The position numbers and the translations under genes were made by a program. Shown in pieces: positions 22,260 to 29,131 of a DNA stretch of 34,380 nt. The stretch spans positions 1 through 34,380 of the IMG/VR virus record IMGVR_UViG_3300020457_000037. One strand, 5' to 3'. This stretch comes from a virus. The stretch's first letter is position 1, and every line of letters begins with the position of its first letter. The notes under the pieces are model-generated. The model had not been told where the DNA came from. It ran no database searches and worked only from the letters and a program-made list of their open reading frames with translations.

Positions 22260-22888
22260 TCCATTATCCAGCCTTCATTTATAAAATTCTGAGCCTTCTT
22301 ATATTTTATTACTTTAACAGCGTCTCCCTTTTTAAGAGTCACTAGTTGATTACGACCTATTTTCTTTTCAGTACGTCGTATTGTTGTGTTTACTTTTCTG
22401 TCCATACATACTACTCCATTTAAATGATCAATTTCATGCTGTACACATACAGCCTCTAACATTCTGAGCTCTTTGTCATTTTTTAATTTCTTTTTATCTT
22501 CCCAGCTACCTGCACCAGTTTCACCTGTCTCTACTCCTGTGAATATCCAGCTTCCTTCTACTTGTTCTGTCTTTACCTCGATCGTCTCGTACCGTTTGGT
22601 TCGTACTCCTTTGCCAGGGTAAGATAAACAACCTTCATAATAATTAATCTCATTTTCTTTCTTAACAATCTTCGGGTTGATGAGTACCAAAGGTTCACGA
22701 ACATTGACAACGGCCACTTGTGCATCAATTCCCACTTGATTAGCTGCCAACCCAATGCCGTCTTTTCTTTCGACAAGTATCTGAAATAGTTCTTTTGCAA
22801 TAACCAATCCTTCTTCAACTGTAACCTCCTTGAGCTTTTTATTTATGATAGGATTATCTTCTTTAAAACAATTAATTACTTTGGCCAT
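22256..22888 (-). CDS. def: Peptide deformylase
   Basis: The product has 210 residues. All three signature motifs are present: GIGLAANQVG (44-53), EGCLSYPG (85-92) and QHEIDHLNG (150-158). The Fe/Zn ligands are Cys87, His151 and His155, and Glu152 is catalytic. The enzyme removes the formyl group from new proteins. Phage deformylases are known in cyanophages, where they are thought to support the heavy synthesis of proteins during infection. Between the second and third motifs there is an inserted stretch of about 20 residues (VETGETGAGSWEDKKKLKND), and about 50 residues follow the last motif, so it is longer than minimal phage forms. CGGGAGTTAA precedes the ATG. Confidence 0.95.
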   Translation of the reverse strand: MAKVINCFKEDNPIINKKLKEVTVEEGLVIAKELFQILVERKDGIGLAANQVGIDAQVAVVNVREPLVLINPKIVKKENEINYYEGCLSYPGKGVRTKRYETIEVKTEQVEGSWIFTGVETGETGAGSWEDKKKLKNDKELRMLEAVCVQHEIDHLNGVVCMDRKVNTTIRRTEKKIGRNQLVTLKKGDAVKVIKYKKAQNFINEGWIME

Positions 22889-23058
22889 TTAACTCCCGGT
22901 TTCATCCAAGAAGTAGCACCAACTTTGTTTACATATAGTTGAGCATCTTCATCATTACGTGCTAAAAACTTTACAGGTACAGAGTCTTTACCTTTACCTT
23001 CAAGATAAGTGTATTCTCCATAACCTCTCCATTGACTTTTACTTTTCTTTTTTGGCAT
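22876..23058 (-). CDS. Small basic protein (60 residues)
   Basis: I chose the ATG at 23058, preceded by AAGGAGAACTATA, over an earlier in-frame start that would lie deep in the upstream gene. The product begins MPKKKSKSQWRGYGEYTYLE and has a beta-type centre (DSVPVKFLARNDEDAQLYVN). It overlaps the deformylase start by 13 bases. The family is unknown. Confidence 0.7.
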   Translation of the reverse strand: MPKKKSKSQWRGYGEYTYLEGKGKDSVPVKFLARNDEDAQLYVNKVGATSWMKPGVKWPK

Positions 23059-23230
23059 TATAGTTCTCCTTAACTTCTTTCCAAAGTTCGTTAATAGATT
23101 TAGTATCTCCACCTTGTTTTATGAAGGCTTCTTTTCTTGTCATTATAGTGAGCGGAACATCAGCCAAACCTGGTGGACGTCCCCATTCATCACACATAAT
23201 CTGTTCTTCTAACCATTCTTTTTTAGTCAT
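23039..23230 (-). CDS. Small hypothetical protein (63 residues)
   Basis: The product has 63 residues and starts MTKKEWLEEQIMCDEWGRPP. Its ATG overlaps the stop of the upstream 159-residue gene, with AGGAAAA before it, and its 3' end overlaps the next gene by 20 bases, including that gene's ribosome site. It is polar with no domain I recognise. The overlap suggests translational coupling. Confidence 0.66.
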   Translation of the reverse strand: MTKKEWLEEQIMCDEWGRPPGLADVPLTIMTRKEAFIKQGGDTKSINELWKEVKENYNAKKEK

Positions 23231-23709
23231 TATTTTCCTGCCTTGTGATTTAAGAAATCTTTTTGCGCTTCAATTGCCTTCTTAAGCTCTTTCTTCTCAG
23301 CTGCCATCTTTATAAGCTTCTTATTTTCTTTTTTTCTTTTAACTTCTTTTGCAGCAAGTCTTTCTTTCTTAATAGCATCAACGTCTGTGACTGGCCTCTT
23401 ACCTTTTAGTTTCGGCTGCTCCACACCCTTGTGGTAGACGTTGCCGGCTTTGTCTACAAATTCCTTCATCCACCTCCACCCACGTGGACGTCCAGTTGAT
23501 TTAGCAGATGCACCTTTTCCAAATAGTCTGTCTCTTTCAGAGTCAGACATTAGACTTAAACACTTTCTCATTGTAGCTGTACTACTTAGTACTGATACAG
23601 AATTTAAGCTGACGTTTGCAACAGGTTCACCTGTTTCTCTGCAATCCATATAAGCTACTTCATCTATAAAGTAACCACCATTTTTCTTGAATGTTTCTGA
23701 TTGATTCAT
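23230..23709 (-). CDS. Hypothetical protein with basic coiled-coil C-terminus
   Basis: The product has 159 residues, with AAAGGAG before the ATG. Residues 1-60 look globular with a Cys-containing segment (VAYMDCRETGEPVANVSLNS), residues 65-90 have GASAKSTGRPRGWRWMKEF, which resembles an exposed binding loop, and residues 110-159 are a Lys-rich coiled coil (KKERLAAKEVKRKKENKKL). The basic tail suggests nucleic-acid contact. The family is not recognised. Confidence 0.7.
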   Translation of the reverse strand: MNQSETFKKNGGYFIDEVAYMDCRETGEPVANVSLNSVSVLSSTATMRKCLSLMSDSERDRLFGKGASAKSTGRPRGWRWMKEFVDKAGNVYHKGVEQPKLKGKRPVTDVDAIKKERLAAKEVKRKKENKKLIKMAAEKKELKKAIEAQKDFLNHKAGK

Positions 23710-23729
23710 AAAAACTCCTTTATTTTAAA

Positions 23730-24062
23730 TTATGCTAAGTCGCCATACATTAGCAGTGAACATGTAACCAATTCATCACCGTCAGTCCACAATCTATTTT
23801 CTGGTAGATCATTGTATTCTCTGTAGACTTCGCCAGTTGTGTCGTTCGATATTTGTGTGATCTCTATTTCACCATTTGATTCATACCACTCTACGACGAT
23901 AACGTAATTATTAGCTAGTGCTTCATCACGTTCTGGGTGTGTAATTAATTTACTTTCAAATAGCAGCTGTGCTACTGTGGTTTCTCTAATACCAGAGCCA
24001 ACCTCATCAACTGCGATATTATCATTAGATCTAAAGCATTTTTCTTGCATATTTAAACTCAT
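23730..24062 (-). CDS. Hypothetical acidic protein (110 residues)
   Basis: The product has 110 residues and starts MSLNMQEKCFRSNDNIAVDE. It is acidic with beta-type stretches (NYVIVVEWYESNGEIEITQI). It is the first gene behind copy 2 of the promoter-like module, with the conserved GAGGTTATTA leader before the ATG. There is no recognised domain. Its placement directly behind the module marks it as an early-type gene in this reading. Confidence 0.68.
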   Translation of the reverse strand: MSLNMQEKCFRSNDNIAVDEVGSGIRETTVAQLLFESKLITHPERDEALANNYVIVVEWYESNGEIEITQISNDTTGEVYREYNDLPENRLWTDGDELVTCSLLMYGDLA

Positions 24063-24078
24063 TAATAACCTCTTATTT

Positions 24079-24128
24079 ATTATACCCTAATCTAGCCCTT
24101 TTTAGGGACAAAGTAAAGGCTTTTTTTT
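24079..24128 (-). promoter_or_regulatory. Promoter-like module, copy 2 of 5
   Basis: Minus strand: A-tract, GCCTTTACTTTGTCCC, a TAAAAAGGG half, GCTAGATT, four bases, then a perfect TATAAT and the AAATAAGAGGTTATTA leader ending at the 24062 ATG. The A-tract overlaps the final Lys codons and stop of the upstream membrane gene. This copy has the best -10 box of the five. Confidence 0.7.
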
Positions 24129-25056
24129 ACTTTTTTTTATTTTTTTTACTTAAGTCTCTTAAATCTACTGCGCCTTTAGGTAAGTCTCTATCATCATAAT
24201 GATGCCCATCATTTCCGTTTTGTCCTATAATATCCATTCGTTGTTCATCTTCTTCGGTATATAACAGCTCTTTTTTTGGTTTTTCTTTGTACATTTCCCA
24301 CCAACGCTTCTTGGTTTTGTTTTTTTGTTTTGAAACTACAGGGACACCTGCACTTAACTCAAATGCCATATTTGCCGCAATAACTAGTGATACTGCTAAC
24401 GGGTCAAATACAAATATCAATATGAATATAAAGAATTTTACAACTGTGTCTATCTCAGTGTTAAAAACTCTAGCAAGATATATTGCAGGACCAACATCAA
24501 TTCCTGTGTCTACGAGTATCGCTTTAAGATCACCGATTTCTTGCTTCACATCTAATGTAGATTGATTGAGCTCATCTATTTTTGGTTGATATTCTTCTCG
24601 TAGTTTTTTACGTGCTGTACGATAGTTGTCTGGTAGTTCTGCTATGGCATCTTCTAATTCTTGTTTTAGAAATATCTTATCTTCATTTAACTGTGCCAAA
24701 CGATCTTCTTTAAACATTAACACAGTAGATTGTTTTTCAAACTCTGTCGTAGCACCTTGATATGCATTTGACAGATATCCGAATATACCAGCTGATGTAA
24801 TCAAAATAAGAATTAATGTGCCGACTAATAAATAGTTTTTAAGAAACGTAGGTACCGTCTTCCAATATCTGTAGAGAAACGAGGCTGTAACAAGCTTGGC
24901 AAACTCTAAAGAGCCTGCCATAATAACCACACTCGTTTGAGCGCCGGCAAATAGTTTTGATAATCCAAATACAGAGAAAAATGCTGCACTGATTGCAACA
25001 GCTCCAGCTGCAGCAGCTACTAGGTACGGAAATATTCTTGAGTTTACAAAATCCAT
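24127..25056 (-). CDS. Multi-span membrane protein with internal coiled coil
   Basis: The product has 309 residues. Three membrane helices occupy about 9-37, 41-60 and 72-93 (LLVGTLILILITSAGIFGYL), a soluble coiled coil spans 105-175 (LNEDKIFLKQELEDAIAELP), and a fourth hydrophobic helix follows at about 205-230 (FFIFILIFVFDPLAVSLVIA). The C-terminal 75 residues are polar and end in KKNKKK. The ribosome site before the ATG is not convincing. The family is common in marine myovirus genomes in my memory but has no assigned function. A structural role in the inner membrane during infection is possible. Confidence 0.75.
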   Translation of the reverse strand: MDFVNSRIFPYLVAAAAGAVAISAAFFSVFGLSKLFAGAQTSVVIMAGSLEFAKLVTASFLYRYWKTVPTFLKNYLLVGTLILILITSAGIFGYLSNAYQGATTEFEKQSTVLMFKEDRLAQLNEDKIFLKQELEDAIAELPDNYRTARKKLREEYQPKIDELNQSTLDVKQEIGDLKAILVDTGIDVGPAIYLARVFNTEIDTVVKFFIFILIFVFDPLAVSLVIAANMAFELSAGVPVVSKQKNKTKKRWWEMYKEKPKKELLYTEEDEQRMDIIGQNGNDGHHYDDRDLPKGAVDLRDLSKKNKKK

Positions 25057-25062
25057 ATAATA

Positions 25063-25248
25063 TTAAATATCGACAAATTCAGCTTCTAATATGTTTTGAC
25101 AAAAGTAATATTCGTTGTTATTTTTAAGAACTATATCTGCATTCCATTGTTTCTTCCAAAAGTCCACACCTTTAACATCAGAGCTCGGGACAGATTGTTT
25201 TCCTTTTACAAGGTACAACTGCCCCGAAACTTCGATGATTTGTTTCAT
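25063..25248 (-). CDS. Hypothetical protein (61 residues)
   Basis: The product has 61 residues and starts MKQIIEVSGQLYLVKGKQSV, a beta hairpin pattern, followed by KGVDFWKKQWNADIVLKNNN and YYFCQNILEAEFVDI. It is a compact, probably all-beta small protein. Its ATG overlaps the stop of the mini-ORF upstream as TAATG. I recognise no family. Confidence 0.65.
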   Translation of the reverse strand: MKQIIEVSGQLYLVKGKQSVPSSDVKGVDFWKKQWNADIVLKNNNEYYFCQNILEAEFVDI

Positions 25249-25337
25249 TACAAAGCCACCCTAAGCCTACACACAATTCCCGTTATCCTTTGGATATAGT
25301 GTAAGAAACGGAAAATCACCTCTTTGTAATTAAACAT
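25248..25337 (-). CDS. Possible mini-protein (29 residues)
   Basis: A 29-codon ORF starts at 25337, with GGATAAGG seven bases before the ATG, and ends in a TAATG overlap on the next gene. The product starts MFNYKEVIFRFLHYIQRITG, amphipathic and basic. It closes the gap between the Hsp20 gene and its downstream neighbour, in line with the packing elsewhere. It could be chance. Confidence 0.45.
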   Translation of the reverse strand: MFNYKEVIFRFLHYIQRITGIVCRLRVAL

Positions 25338-25344
25338 TATAACC

Positions 25345-25794
25345 TTATCCTATTTTGACAAATGTCTTTTTAGGTTTTTCTGGCTCAATCTTCGGTATCT
25401 CAATGGATAAAATCCCATCTTTGAAATTAGCCGAAATATTATCACCGTCAAGTGATTCACCTAGTGTGAACTTCCTCTCAAAAGCAGAATGCTTTAACTC
25501 ACGCCTGAGAACTGTAGCTTGGGTATCTTCATCAAAACCGTGCTTACTGCCTTTTATTGTCATAACACCATCTTCAACCTCGACATCAAGATTCTTCTTG
25601 TCTATCCCAGGAATTTCAGCAACTACGCCAACTTTATTTTCATACTCATACACATTAACTTTTGGATATGCTGTACTAGAAAATGGGTTAACTCCAACAG
25701 TCTGTGCGACTTCTGGAAAGTTCGTTTCAAACATACTATCAAACATCTTATCAAAAGGTGCTAGAAAGTCGTCTCTTTTAATTACTAAGCTCAT
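25345..25794 (-). CDS. Small heat-shock protein, Hsp20/alpha-crystallin
   Basis: The product has 149 residues. The alpha-crystallin domain spans about 42-138: PKVNVYEYENKVGVVAEIPG, then VEVEDGVMTIKG, the variable loop, and the hallmark GILSIEIPK (127-135). The tail ends in FVKIG, an I-x-I-type anchor for oligomers. Hsp20 proteins hold unfolding clients without ATP. Phage copies are common in T4-like marine phages and may help in virion assembly or host stress. AAGGAG lies upstream. The region before the gene carries two identical palindromes, making this one of the few genes here with visible local control. Confidence 0.93.
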   Translation of the reverse strand: MSLVIKRDDFLAPFDKMFDSMFETNFPEVAQTVGVNPFSSTAYPKVNVYEYENKVGVVAEIPGIDKKNLDVEVEDGVMTIKGSKHGFDEDTQATVLRRELKHSAFERKFTLGESLDGDNISANFKDGILSIEIPKIEPEKPKKTFVKIG

Positions 25795-25816
25795 TGTTTT
25801 TCTCCTTATGTTATTC

Positions 25817-25900
25817 TTATGAACTAACTTGAATACCTAACCAATTAGCGTATTCATAGTATATAGAGAAAAAACTATGCCAAACCTCACTATATGTCAT
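25817..25900 (-). CDS. Possible mini-protein (27 residues) between palindromes and Hsp20
   Basis: A 27-codon ORF begins inside the first palindrome at 25900 and ends 22 bases before the Hsp20 ATG. AAGGA lies eight bases before its ATG. The product starts MTYSEVWHSFFSIYYEYANW and is rich in aromatic residues. A second short frame (14 codons) begins in the other palindrome and ends in an ATGA overlap on this start, like a leader. This may be a real peptide or a by-product of the palindromes. Confidence 0.4.
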   Translation of the reverse strand: MTYSEVWHSFFSIYYEYANWLGIQVSS

Positions 25901-25908
25901 AATGACAT
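25894..25908. promoter_or_regulatory. Palindrome, copy 1 (operator-like) upstream of Hsp20
   Basis: ATGTCATAATGACAT is a perfect inverted repeat of seven bases around one central A. An identical copy lies with its centre 41 bases away, close to four DNA turns, so two dimers could sit on the same face. Both copies have TAT on the left. The location upstream of a chaperone gene suggests an operator. Confidence 0.6.
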
Positions 25909-25934
25909 CCTTTTTTTTAAAACTATTTTTTTAT

Positions 25935-25949
25935 ATGTCATAATGACAT
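25935..25949. promoter_or_regulatory. Palindrome, copy 2 (operator-like) upstream of Hsp20
   Basis: This is the second exact ATGTCATAATGACAT. It abuts the stop codon of the 25949-26233 gene and is separated from copy 1 by an A/T-only tract apart from three bases. Its stem is too short, and not followed by U residues on the coding strand, so it is unlikely to be a terminator for the upstream genes. Confidence 0.6.
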
Positions 25950-26233
25950 TATCTTAATTCTGCGCCAATAACTTTTGCACATGTTCTTATTCTATCATCC
26001 CATTTATTTCTTTTTATAGAATCTAAAATTTGTTGTGACTGTGATCTGTTAAACGGCTTATCGATAACTTTTTCTCCAGAAGTGATAACTGTGTTATCAG
26101 ACTTTGCGCATGTCTCGAGAAATTGTAACACTTCTTGGAACTGATTGTATGCTTGAACATTTGCACCAATATTTCTAGTCTGAAGTGTCAATAATATGTA
26201 CTGGTCGTATCCCGATAATTTATTGTATTCCAT
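25949..26233 (-). CDS. Hypothetical protein (94 residues)
   Basis: The product has 94 residues, mostly helical, starting MEYNKLSGYDQYILLTLQTR. The central segment is QAYNQFQEVLQFLETCAKSD, and the end is RIRTCAKVIGAELR. It has two Cys residues but no metal motif. It starts one base before the stop of the four-helix membrane gene. The family is unknown. Confidence 0.65.
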   Translation of the reverse strand: MEYNKLSGYDQYILLTLQTRNIGANVQAYNQFQEVLQFLETCAKSDNTVITSGEKVIDKPFNRSQSQQILDSIKRNKWDDRIRTCAKVIGAELR

Positions 26234-26234
26234 T

Positions 26235-26594
26235 TTATGCCTTTATGTTTAAGTTAGAAAATTGTAGTAGTATGATTGCTACTGCTAATATTATTGAAAT
26301 TATTGTGTGCCATCCTGGCAGCTCTTTTAAAATTAATGCTGTCATTATTCCAAAGATAACTGTTCCTAGCCCGAATCCCATCATCCTAATATTCCAAACA
26401 CCACCAAAGATGTTGTAAGATAAGAATGCAGCTTTCCACAAAAGCCATCCGATCGGAACTCCCATAAGTATTACTATAAAATCATTGTTCAATATCTGTC
26501 CTATTCGGCCTGATAGAAACTGTCCTTGTATTTGATACCACGCGATCACGTTTGCTACTATCAGATAAACTATTAATGTTGTAATTTGATTCAT
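26235..26594 (-). CDS. Four-helix membrane protein (119 residues)
   Basis: The product has 119 residues with four hydrophobic helices at about 3-20, 40-60, 70-90 and 97-115 (FIVILMGVPIGWLLWKAAFL; GTVIFGIMTALILK). The size and topology recall small multidrug-resistance proteins, but the conserved membrane Glu of that family is absent from helix 1, so I do not call it a transporter. It overlaps the preceding mini-gene by four bases (ATGA). Confidence 0.72.
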   Translation of the reverse strand: MNQITTLIVYLIVANVIAWYQIQGQFLSGRIGQILNNDFIVILMGVPIGWLLWKAAFLSYNIFGGVWNIRMMGFGLGTVIFGIMTALILKELPGWHTIISIILAVAIILLQFSNLNIKA

Positions 26595-26752
26595 ATTCCT
26601 AAAATTTCCTCTTCATCTTCTTGCTCTCTCATTTTCATATGTTCTTCTTTCAGCTTGTCCATTTTTTCTTGATCGTCTAACAGCACTTGATATATTGTTC
26701 TAAATAATTCTTTTATTGATAGCCATAAAGATTTCATGTTTGTTTGTCTCAT
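26591..26752 (-). CDS. Small charged helical protein (53 residues)
   Basis: This 53-codon ORF is bounded by ATGA overlaps at both ends: its start at 26752 on the coiled-coil gene and its stop at the four-helix membrane gene. The product starts MRQTNMKSLWLSIKELFRTI and ends in an acidic helix (MREQEDEEEILGI). It is probably an amphipathic coiled coil. An alternative start five codons later is possible. Confidence 0.7.
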   Translation of the reverse strand: MRQTNMKSLWLSIKELFRTIYQVLLDDQEKMDKLKEEHMKMREQEDEEEILGI

Positions 26753-27282
26753 TTGTGTGTGTGAAAAAATTTCTTTTTGTTCATAGTCTTCAACAGCTTA
26801 TTGATTTCACTAACTTCATCTTCAATCATGTCAATAGACTTTATCATTGCTTTATACTGTCTGTCTAGCTTAACATCTATTTCCTCTGTGGTGTCGAATA
26901 AATCATCTAGATCTACATTGATTGCTGCCATTCTATTTTGTGTTAAGTTTACTGATGATGCAAACTCATCTATAGTTACCATTCTATTTAATTTGGCATC
27001 TATATCTCTTTGCATTTTTATTAATGCTTCATCTGCAAGTTGACCAGATTCTATAAGTTGCCCTAAGAACGTAATGTCATCCAATATCTTTCTTAACTGT
27101 TTGACGTAACTCTGTATTGTTTTTGGATCATTTAAATCCGTAAACACAGCAACTTTATTATCAGTCTCTTTGTATTGTTTATCCAATTCTTCTACACGAT
27201 CATTTGCTTTTTGTACACCAAGATATAATCCTGACGTAAAGCAAAATAGTGCACATGATGCTATTGCTATTACTTGTTTCAT
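26749..27282 (-). CDS. Membrane-anchored coiled-coil protein (177 residues)
   Basis: The product has 177 residues. Residues 4-22 are a hydrophobic signal or anchor (VIAIASCALFCFTSGLYLG). The rest is a long acidic coiled coil (VEELDKQYKETDNKVAVFTD, then repeated hydrophobic heptads to about 165) with a short basic end (KKKFFHTHK). It starts with an ATGA overlap on the gene for the secreted beta protein. Together they look like an envelope module. The two Cys residues in the anchor are not a convincing lipobox. Confidence 0.72.
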   Translation of the reverse strand: MKQVIAIASCALFCFTSGLYLGVQKANDRVEELDKQYKETDNKVAVFTDLNDPKTIQSYVKQLRKILDDITFLGQLIESGQLADEALIKMQRDIDAKLNRMVTIDEFASSVNLTQNRMAAINVDLDDLFDTTEEIDVKLDRQYKAMIKSIDMIEDEVSEINKLLKTMNKKKFFHTHK

Positions 27283-27869
27283 AATTTTACCTCAAATCCT
27301 ATTTTAGCTTTATAAAATTCTTTACCTTGTAACTTTGATATTTCACCTAAGTTGTATATTCTAATCTTATCTGTTAAGGGATACGACGTTTTAAATTTGT
27401 TTTCAAACTCAAATGTATCTCTACCATCATCTTGACTTGGTGGAAAATATCCATCAAATGAAAACTCAACGTCTACTTTGTCCCAGTATTTTTTCTTTGT
27501 ATTCCCACCGAATGATATGAATGTTTCAAAGTCTTTACTAAATACATTGTCATTACTATTACGACTTGTAAAACCAAGTGACATTCCTTTCCAACTTCGT
27601 CTTGCATCTATTTTTAGATACCTTACACCTTGACTTTCTTTATTCATATATTCTGGTTTAAAATACACGCCATCATCGATTTTTACCCAAAACAAATCAT
27701 CTATATAAAACTCTCCTAGTTCTCTTTCCCATTGTCTGTTAAGGTAAAAGTTATCTTTGCTTATTCCAACACTGACCTCATAATCATCAGGATTAGGTTG
27801 TACATTTGGCGTCCTTGCTGCAAATGAACTGAATAACATTACACCTGCCAATAAACTGTCTAATACCAT
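27279..27869 (-). CDS. Secreted beta-rich protein with signal peptide
   Basis: The product has 196 residues. Residues 1-19 form a signal peptide (LLAGVMLFSSFAA), with likely cleavage near Ala17-Ala18. The mature part has many alternating strands (YEVSVGISKDNFYLNRQWER; DVEFSFDGYFPP; FEFENKFKTSYPL; YKAKIGFEVKL), giving the pattern of a small beta barrel or periplasmic beta protein. AGGAGACTAAAATG gives a strong start. Only the periplasm or outer membrane would fit, so the host is probably Gram-negative. A role in blocking a second phage or changing the envelope is speculation. Confidence 0.7.
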   Translation of the reverse strand: MVLDSLLAGVMLFSSFAARTPNVQPNPDDYEVSVGISKDNFYLNRQWERELGEFYIDDLFWVKIDDGVYFKPEYMNKESQGVRYLKIDARRSWKGMSLGFTSRNSNDNVFSKDFETFISFGGNTKKKYWDKVDVEFSFDGYFPPSQDDGRDTFEFENKFKTSYPLTDKIRIYNLGEISKLQGKEFYKAKIGFEVKL

Positions 27870-27870
27870 T

Positions 27871-27948
27871 TTAGTCTCCTACTCCGAAGTATTCTAATAT
27901 ACCCCATATTACTGCTATGCTGATTGCGAAAAACATTATGTAACTCAT
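27871..27948 (-). CDS. Mini membrane protein (25 residues)
   Basis: A 25-codon ORF starts with a TAATG overlap on the previous stop and ends one base before the next ATG, with its own stop forming part of that gene's ribosome site region. AGGAG lies 12 bases before its ATG. The product is a single hydrophobic helix (MSYIMFFAISIAVIWGILEY). Confidence 0.55.
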   Translation of the reverse strand: MSYIMFFAISIAVIWGILEYFGVGD

Positions 27949-28049
27949 TAGTATTCTGGTCTCCTTCCAAAATTATTTTTTTCGAATCTCTTTTTTAAGT
28001 GTCTCTTATACCATATAAGAAACAAAATCATTTTAATTTTATCAACCAT
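27948..28049 (-). CDS. Mini membrane/basic protein (33 residues)
   Basis: This gene starts at 28049, inside the end of the UVDE gene. An earlier in-frame ATG would lie deep in UVDE and is rejected. The product has a hydrophobic start (MVDKIKMILFLIWYKRHLKK) and a basic end (RFEKNNFGRRPEY). The downstream mini-gene overlaps its stop as TAATG. Confidence 0.58.
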   Translation of the reverse strand: MVDKIKMILFLIWYKRHLKKRFEKNNFGRRPEY

Positions 28050-28980
28050 GTAACTCAAGATATTTCTCAACTGCAAGCTCCTTGTGTTTAGCTTCAACAA
28101 CAATATCAAGATCATAGCCGTAAGTGTCAATCTTCTGATAGACATAATCAGAGTGTGCTTGCGGCCTTATTTTTGGATCATTCTTTTCTTCACTTCTTGA
28201 TTCAGAATAGTGGAAACACGGTGTGATTCCTTCAGGCCAAGTTGAAGCAGCTAGCTCAACTGCAGCACTCTCAGTAAGATCTCCAGGACAAAACCTGTGG
28301 TGATGATAATCGAAAACAATTGGTATGCCAATACGTTTGTAGACATAATCATATAATTCCTGAGTTGAGTAACAAGTTGCTTTATCATCGTTTTCAACAG
28401 TTAGACGTGTCTGGACTGATTCTGGTAGGCGCTTAAAGTTCTGAACAAATCTTTCTATTGCATTTTCTTTTTCGCCATAAACACCACCGGCATGAATATT
28501 AATTTTATTGTACGGTGTTCTTGATAAACCCATCATGTCAAATACTTCACCATGTATTGTAAGATCGTTAATACAGTTTTGTACTACGTGCTCGTGAGGT
28601 GATGTAAGAACATTGAATTGTCCAGGGTGTGTTGTCAACCTTAGACCGTGTGTGTTTGCCTTTGTTCCTGCTGAGCGCAACCACTGTTTAATCTCTTCTA
28701 GATCTTTTAGGTCTGACCATTCATACTCTGTCTTCCAAGGGATCATCGTTGATGATATCCTAAACAGCTTATAACCCTTTTCAATATTCCAGTCTACTAT
28801 CTTATCTAGATCTTTTACATTCTTAAGAATCAGCTCTGATGCAAGGTCTGTGCCCTTTGCTTCAAATGTGCGCTTAATCATTTTACGACCTGTTGTGATT
28901 CTTCCTATACCTTTCGGTTGTCCGCCATATTGCTGCGGATAGCTAAGTTGCATATTAATGCATGCATAACCTAAATTCAT
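28042..28980 (-). CDS. uvsE: UV-damage endonuclease, UVDE/UvsE family
   Basis: The start is the ATG at 28980, with AGAGG seven bases before it; the longer frame upstream overlaps another small gene. The product of 312 residues opens MNLGYACINMQLS, the family's usual first strand. TIM-barrel signatures follow: the FRISSTMIPW motif, LTTHPGQFNVLTSPHE, NIHAGGVYGEK, LTVENDD and FDYHHHRF, with the His, Asp and Glu residues that bind the metal cluster. The enzyme nicks DNA 5' to UV photoproducts and other lesions, starting repair in the dark. It lies two genes from an MBD4-like glycosylase and close to a ligase, forming a repair group. Confidence 0.93.
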   Translation of the reverse strand: MNLGYACINMQLSYPQQYGGQPKGIGRITTGRKMIKRTFEAKGTDLASELILKNVKDLDKIVDWNIEKGYKLFRISSTMIPWKTEYEWSDLKDLEEIKQWLRSAGTKANTHGLRLTTHPGQFNVLTSPHEHVVQNCINDLTIHGEVFDMMGLSRTPYNKINIHAGGVYGEKENAIERFVQNFKRLPESVQTRLTVENDDKATCYSTQELYDYVYKRIGIPIVFDYHHHRFCPGDLTESAAVELAASTWPEGITPCFHYSESRSEEKNDPKIRPQAHSDYVYQKIDTYGYDLDIVVEAKHKELAVEKYLELHG

Positions 28981-28990
28981 TTGTGCCTCT

Positions 28991-29131
28991 TTATTTCTTT
29001 TTAACACGACGTCTGCGATATTTTCTTTTTGGTTTAACTTCTTTCTTCTCTTCATGCCAAGGGTATAATGTGTATTCTTTCTTACCAAGAATAAACTCCT
29101 CGACTTGTTTCATTACTTCTATTATCTTCAT
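28991..29131 (-). CDS. Small basic protein (46 residues) between two repair genes
   Basis: This 46-codon ORF starts in a TAATG overlap on the glycosylase stop and ends ten bases before the UVDE start. The product starts MKIIEVMKQVEEFILGKKEY and ends in a very basic tract (KPKRKYRRRRVKKK), which strongly suggests DNA or RNA contact. It could serve as a repair accessory, but this is inference from charge and position. Confidence 0.68.
   Translation of the reverse strand: MKIIEVMKQVEEFILGKKEYTLYPWHEEKKEVKPKRKYRRRRVKKK

Noticed and set aside
22573-22818. An 81-codon minus-strand ORF in another frame within the deformylase gene
   Set aside because: It lies wholly within a gene with all deformylase motifs and has no start signal.
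25894-25949. Twin palindromes as a terminator
   Set aside because: The seven-base AT-rich stem with a one-base centre is weak and is followed by A, not T, on the coding strand.
26235-26594. Small multidrug-resistance transporter
   Set aside because: The size and four helices fit, but the essential membrane Glu in helix 1 is missing.
28981-29088. Longer N-terminus for the UVDE gene
   Set aside because: The family starts at MNLGYACIN, AGAGG stands before that ATG, and the upstream part is a separate 46-codon gene in another frame.
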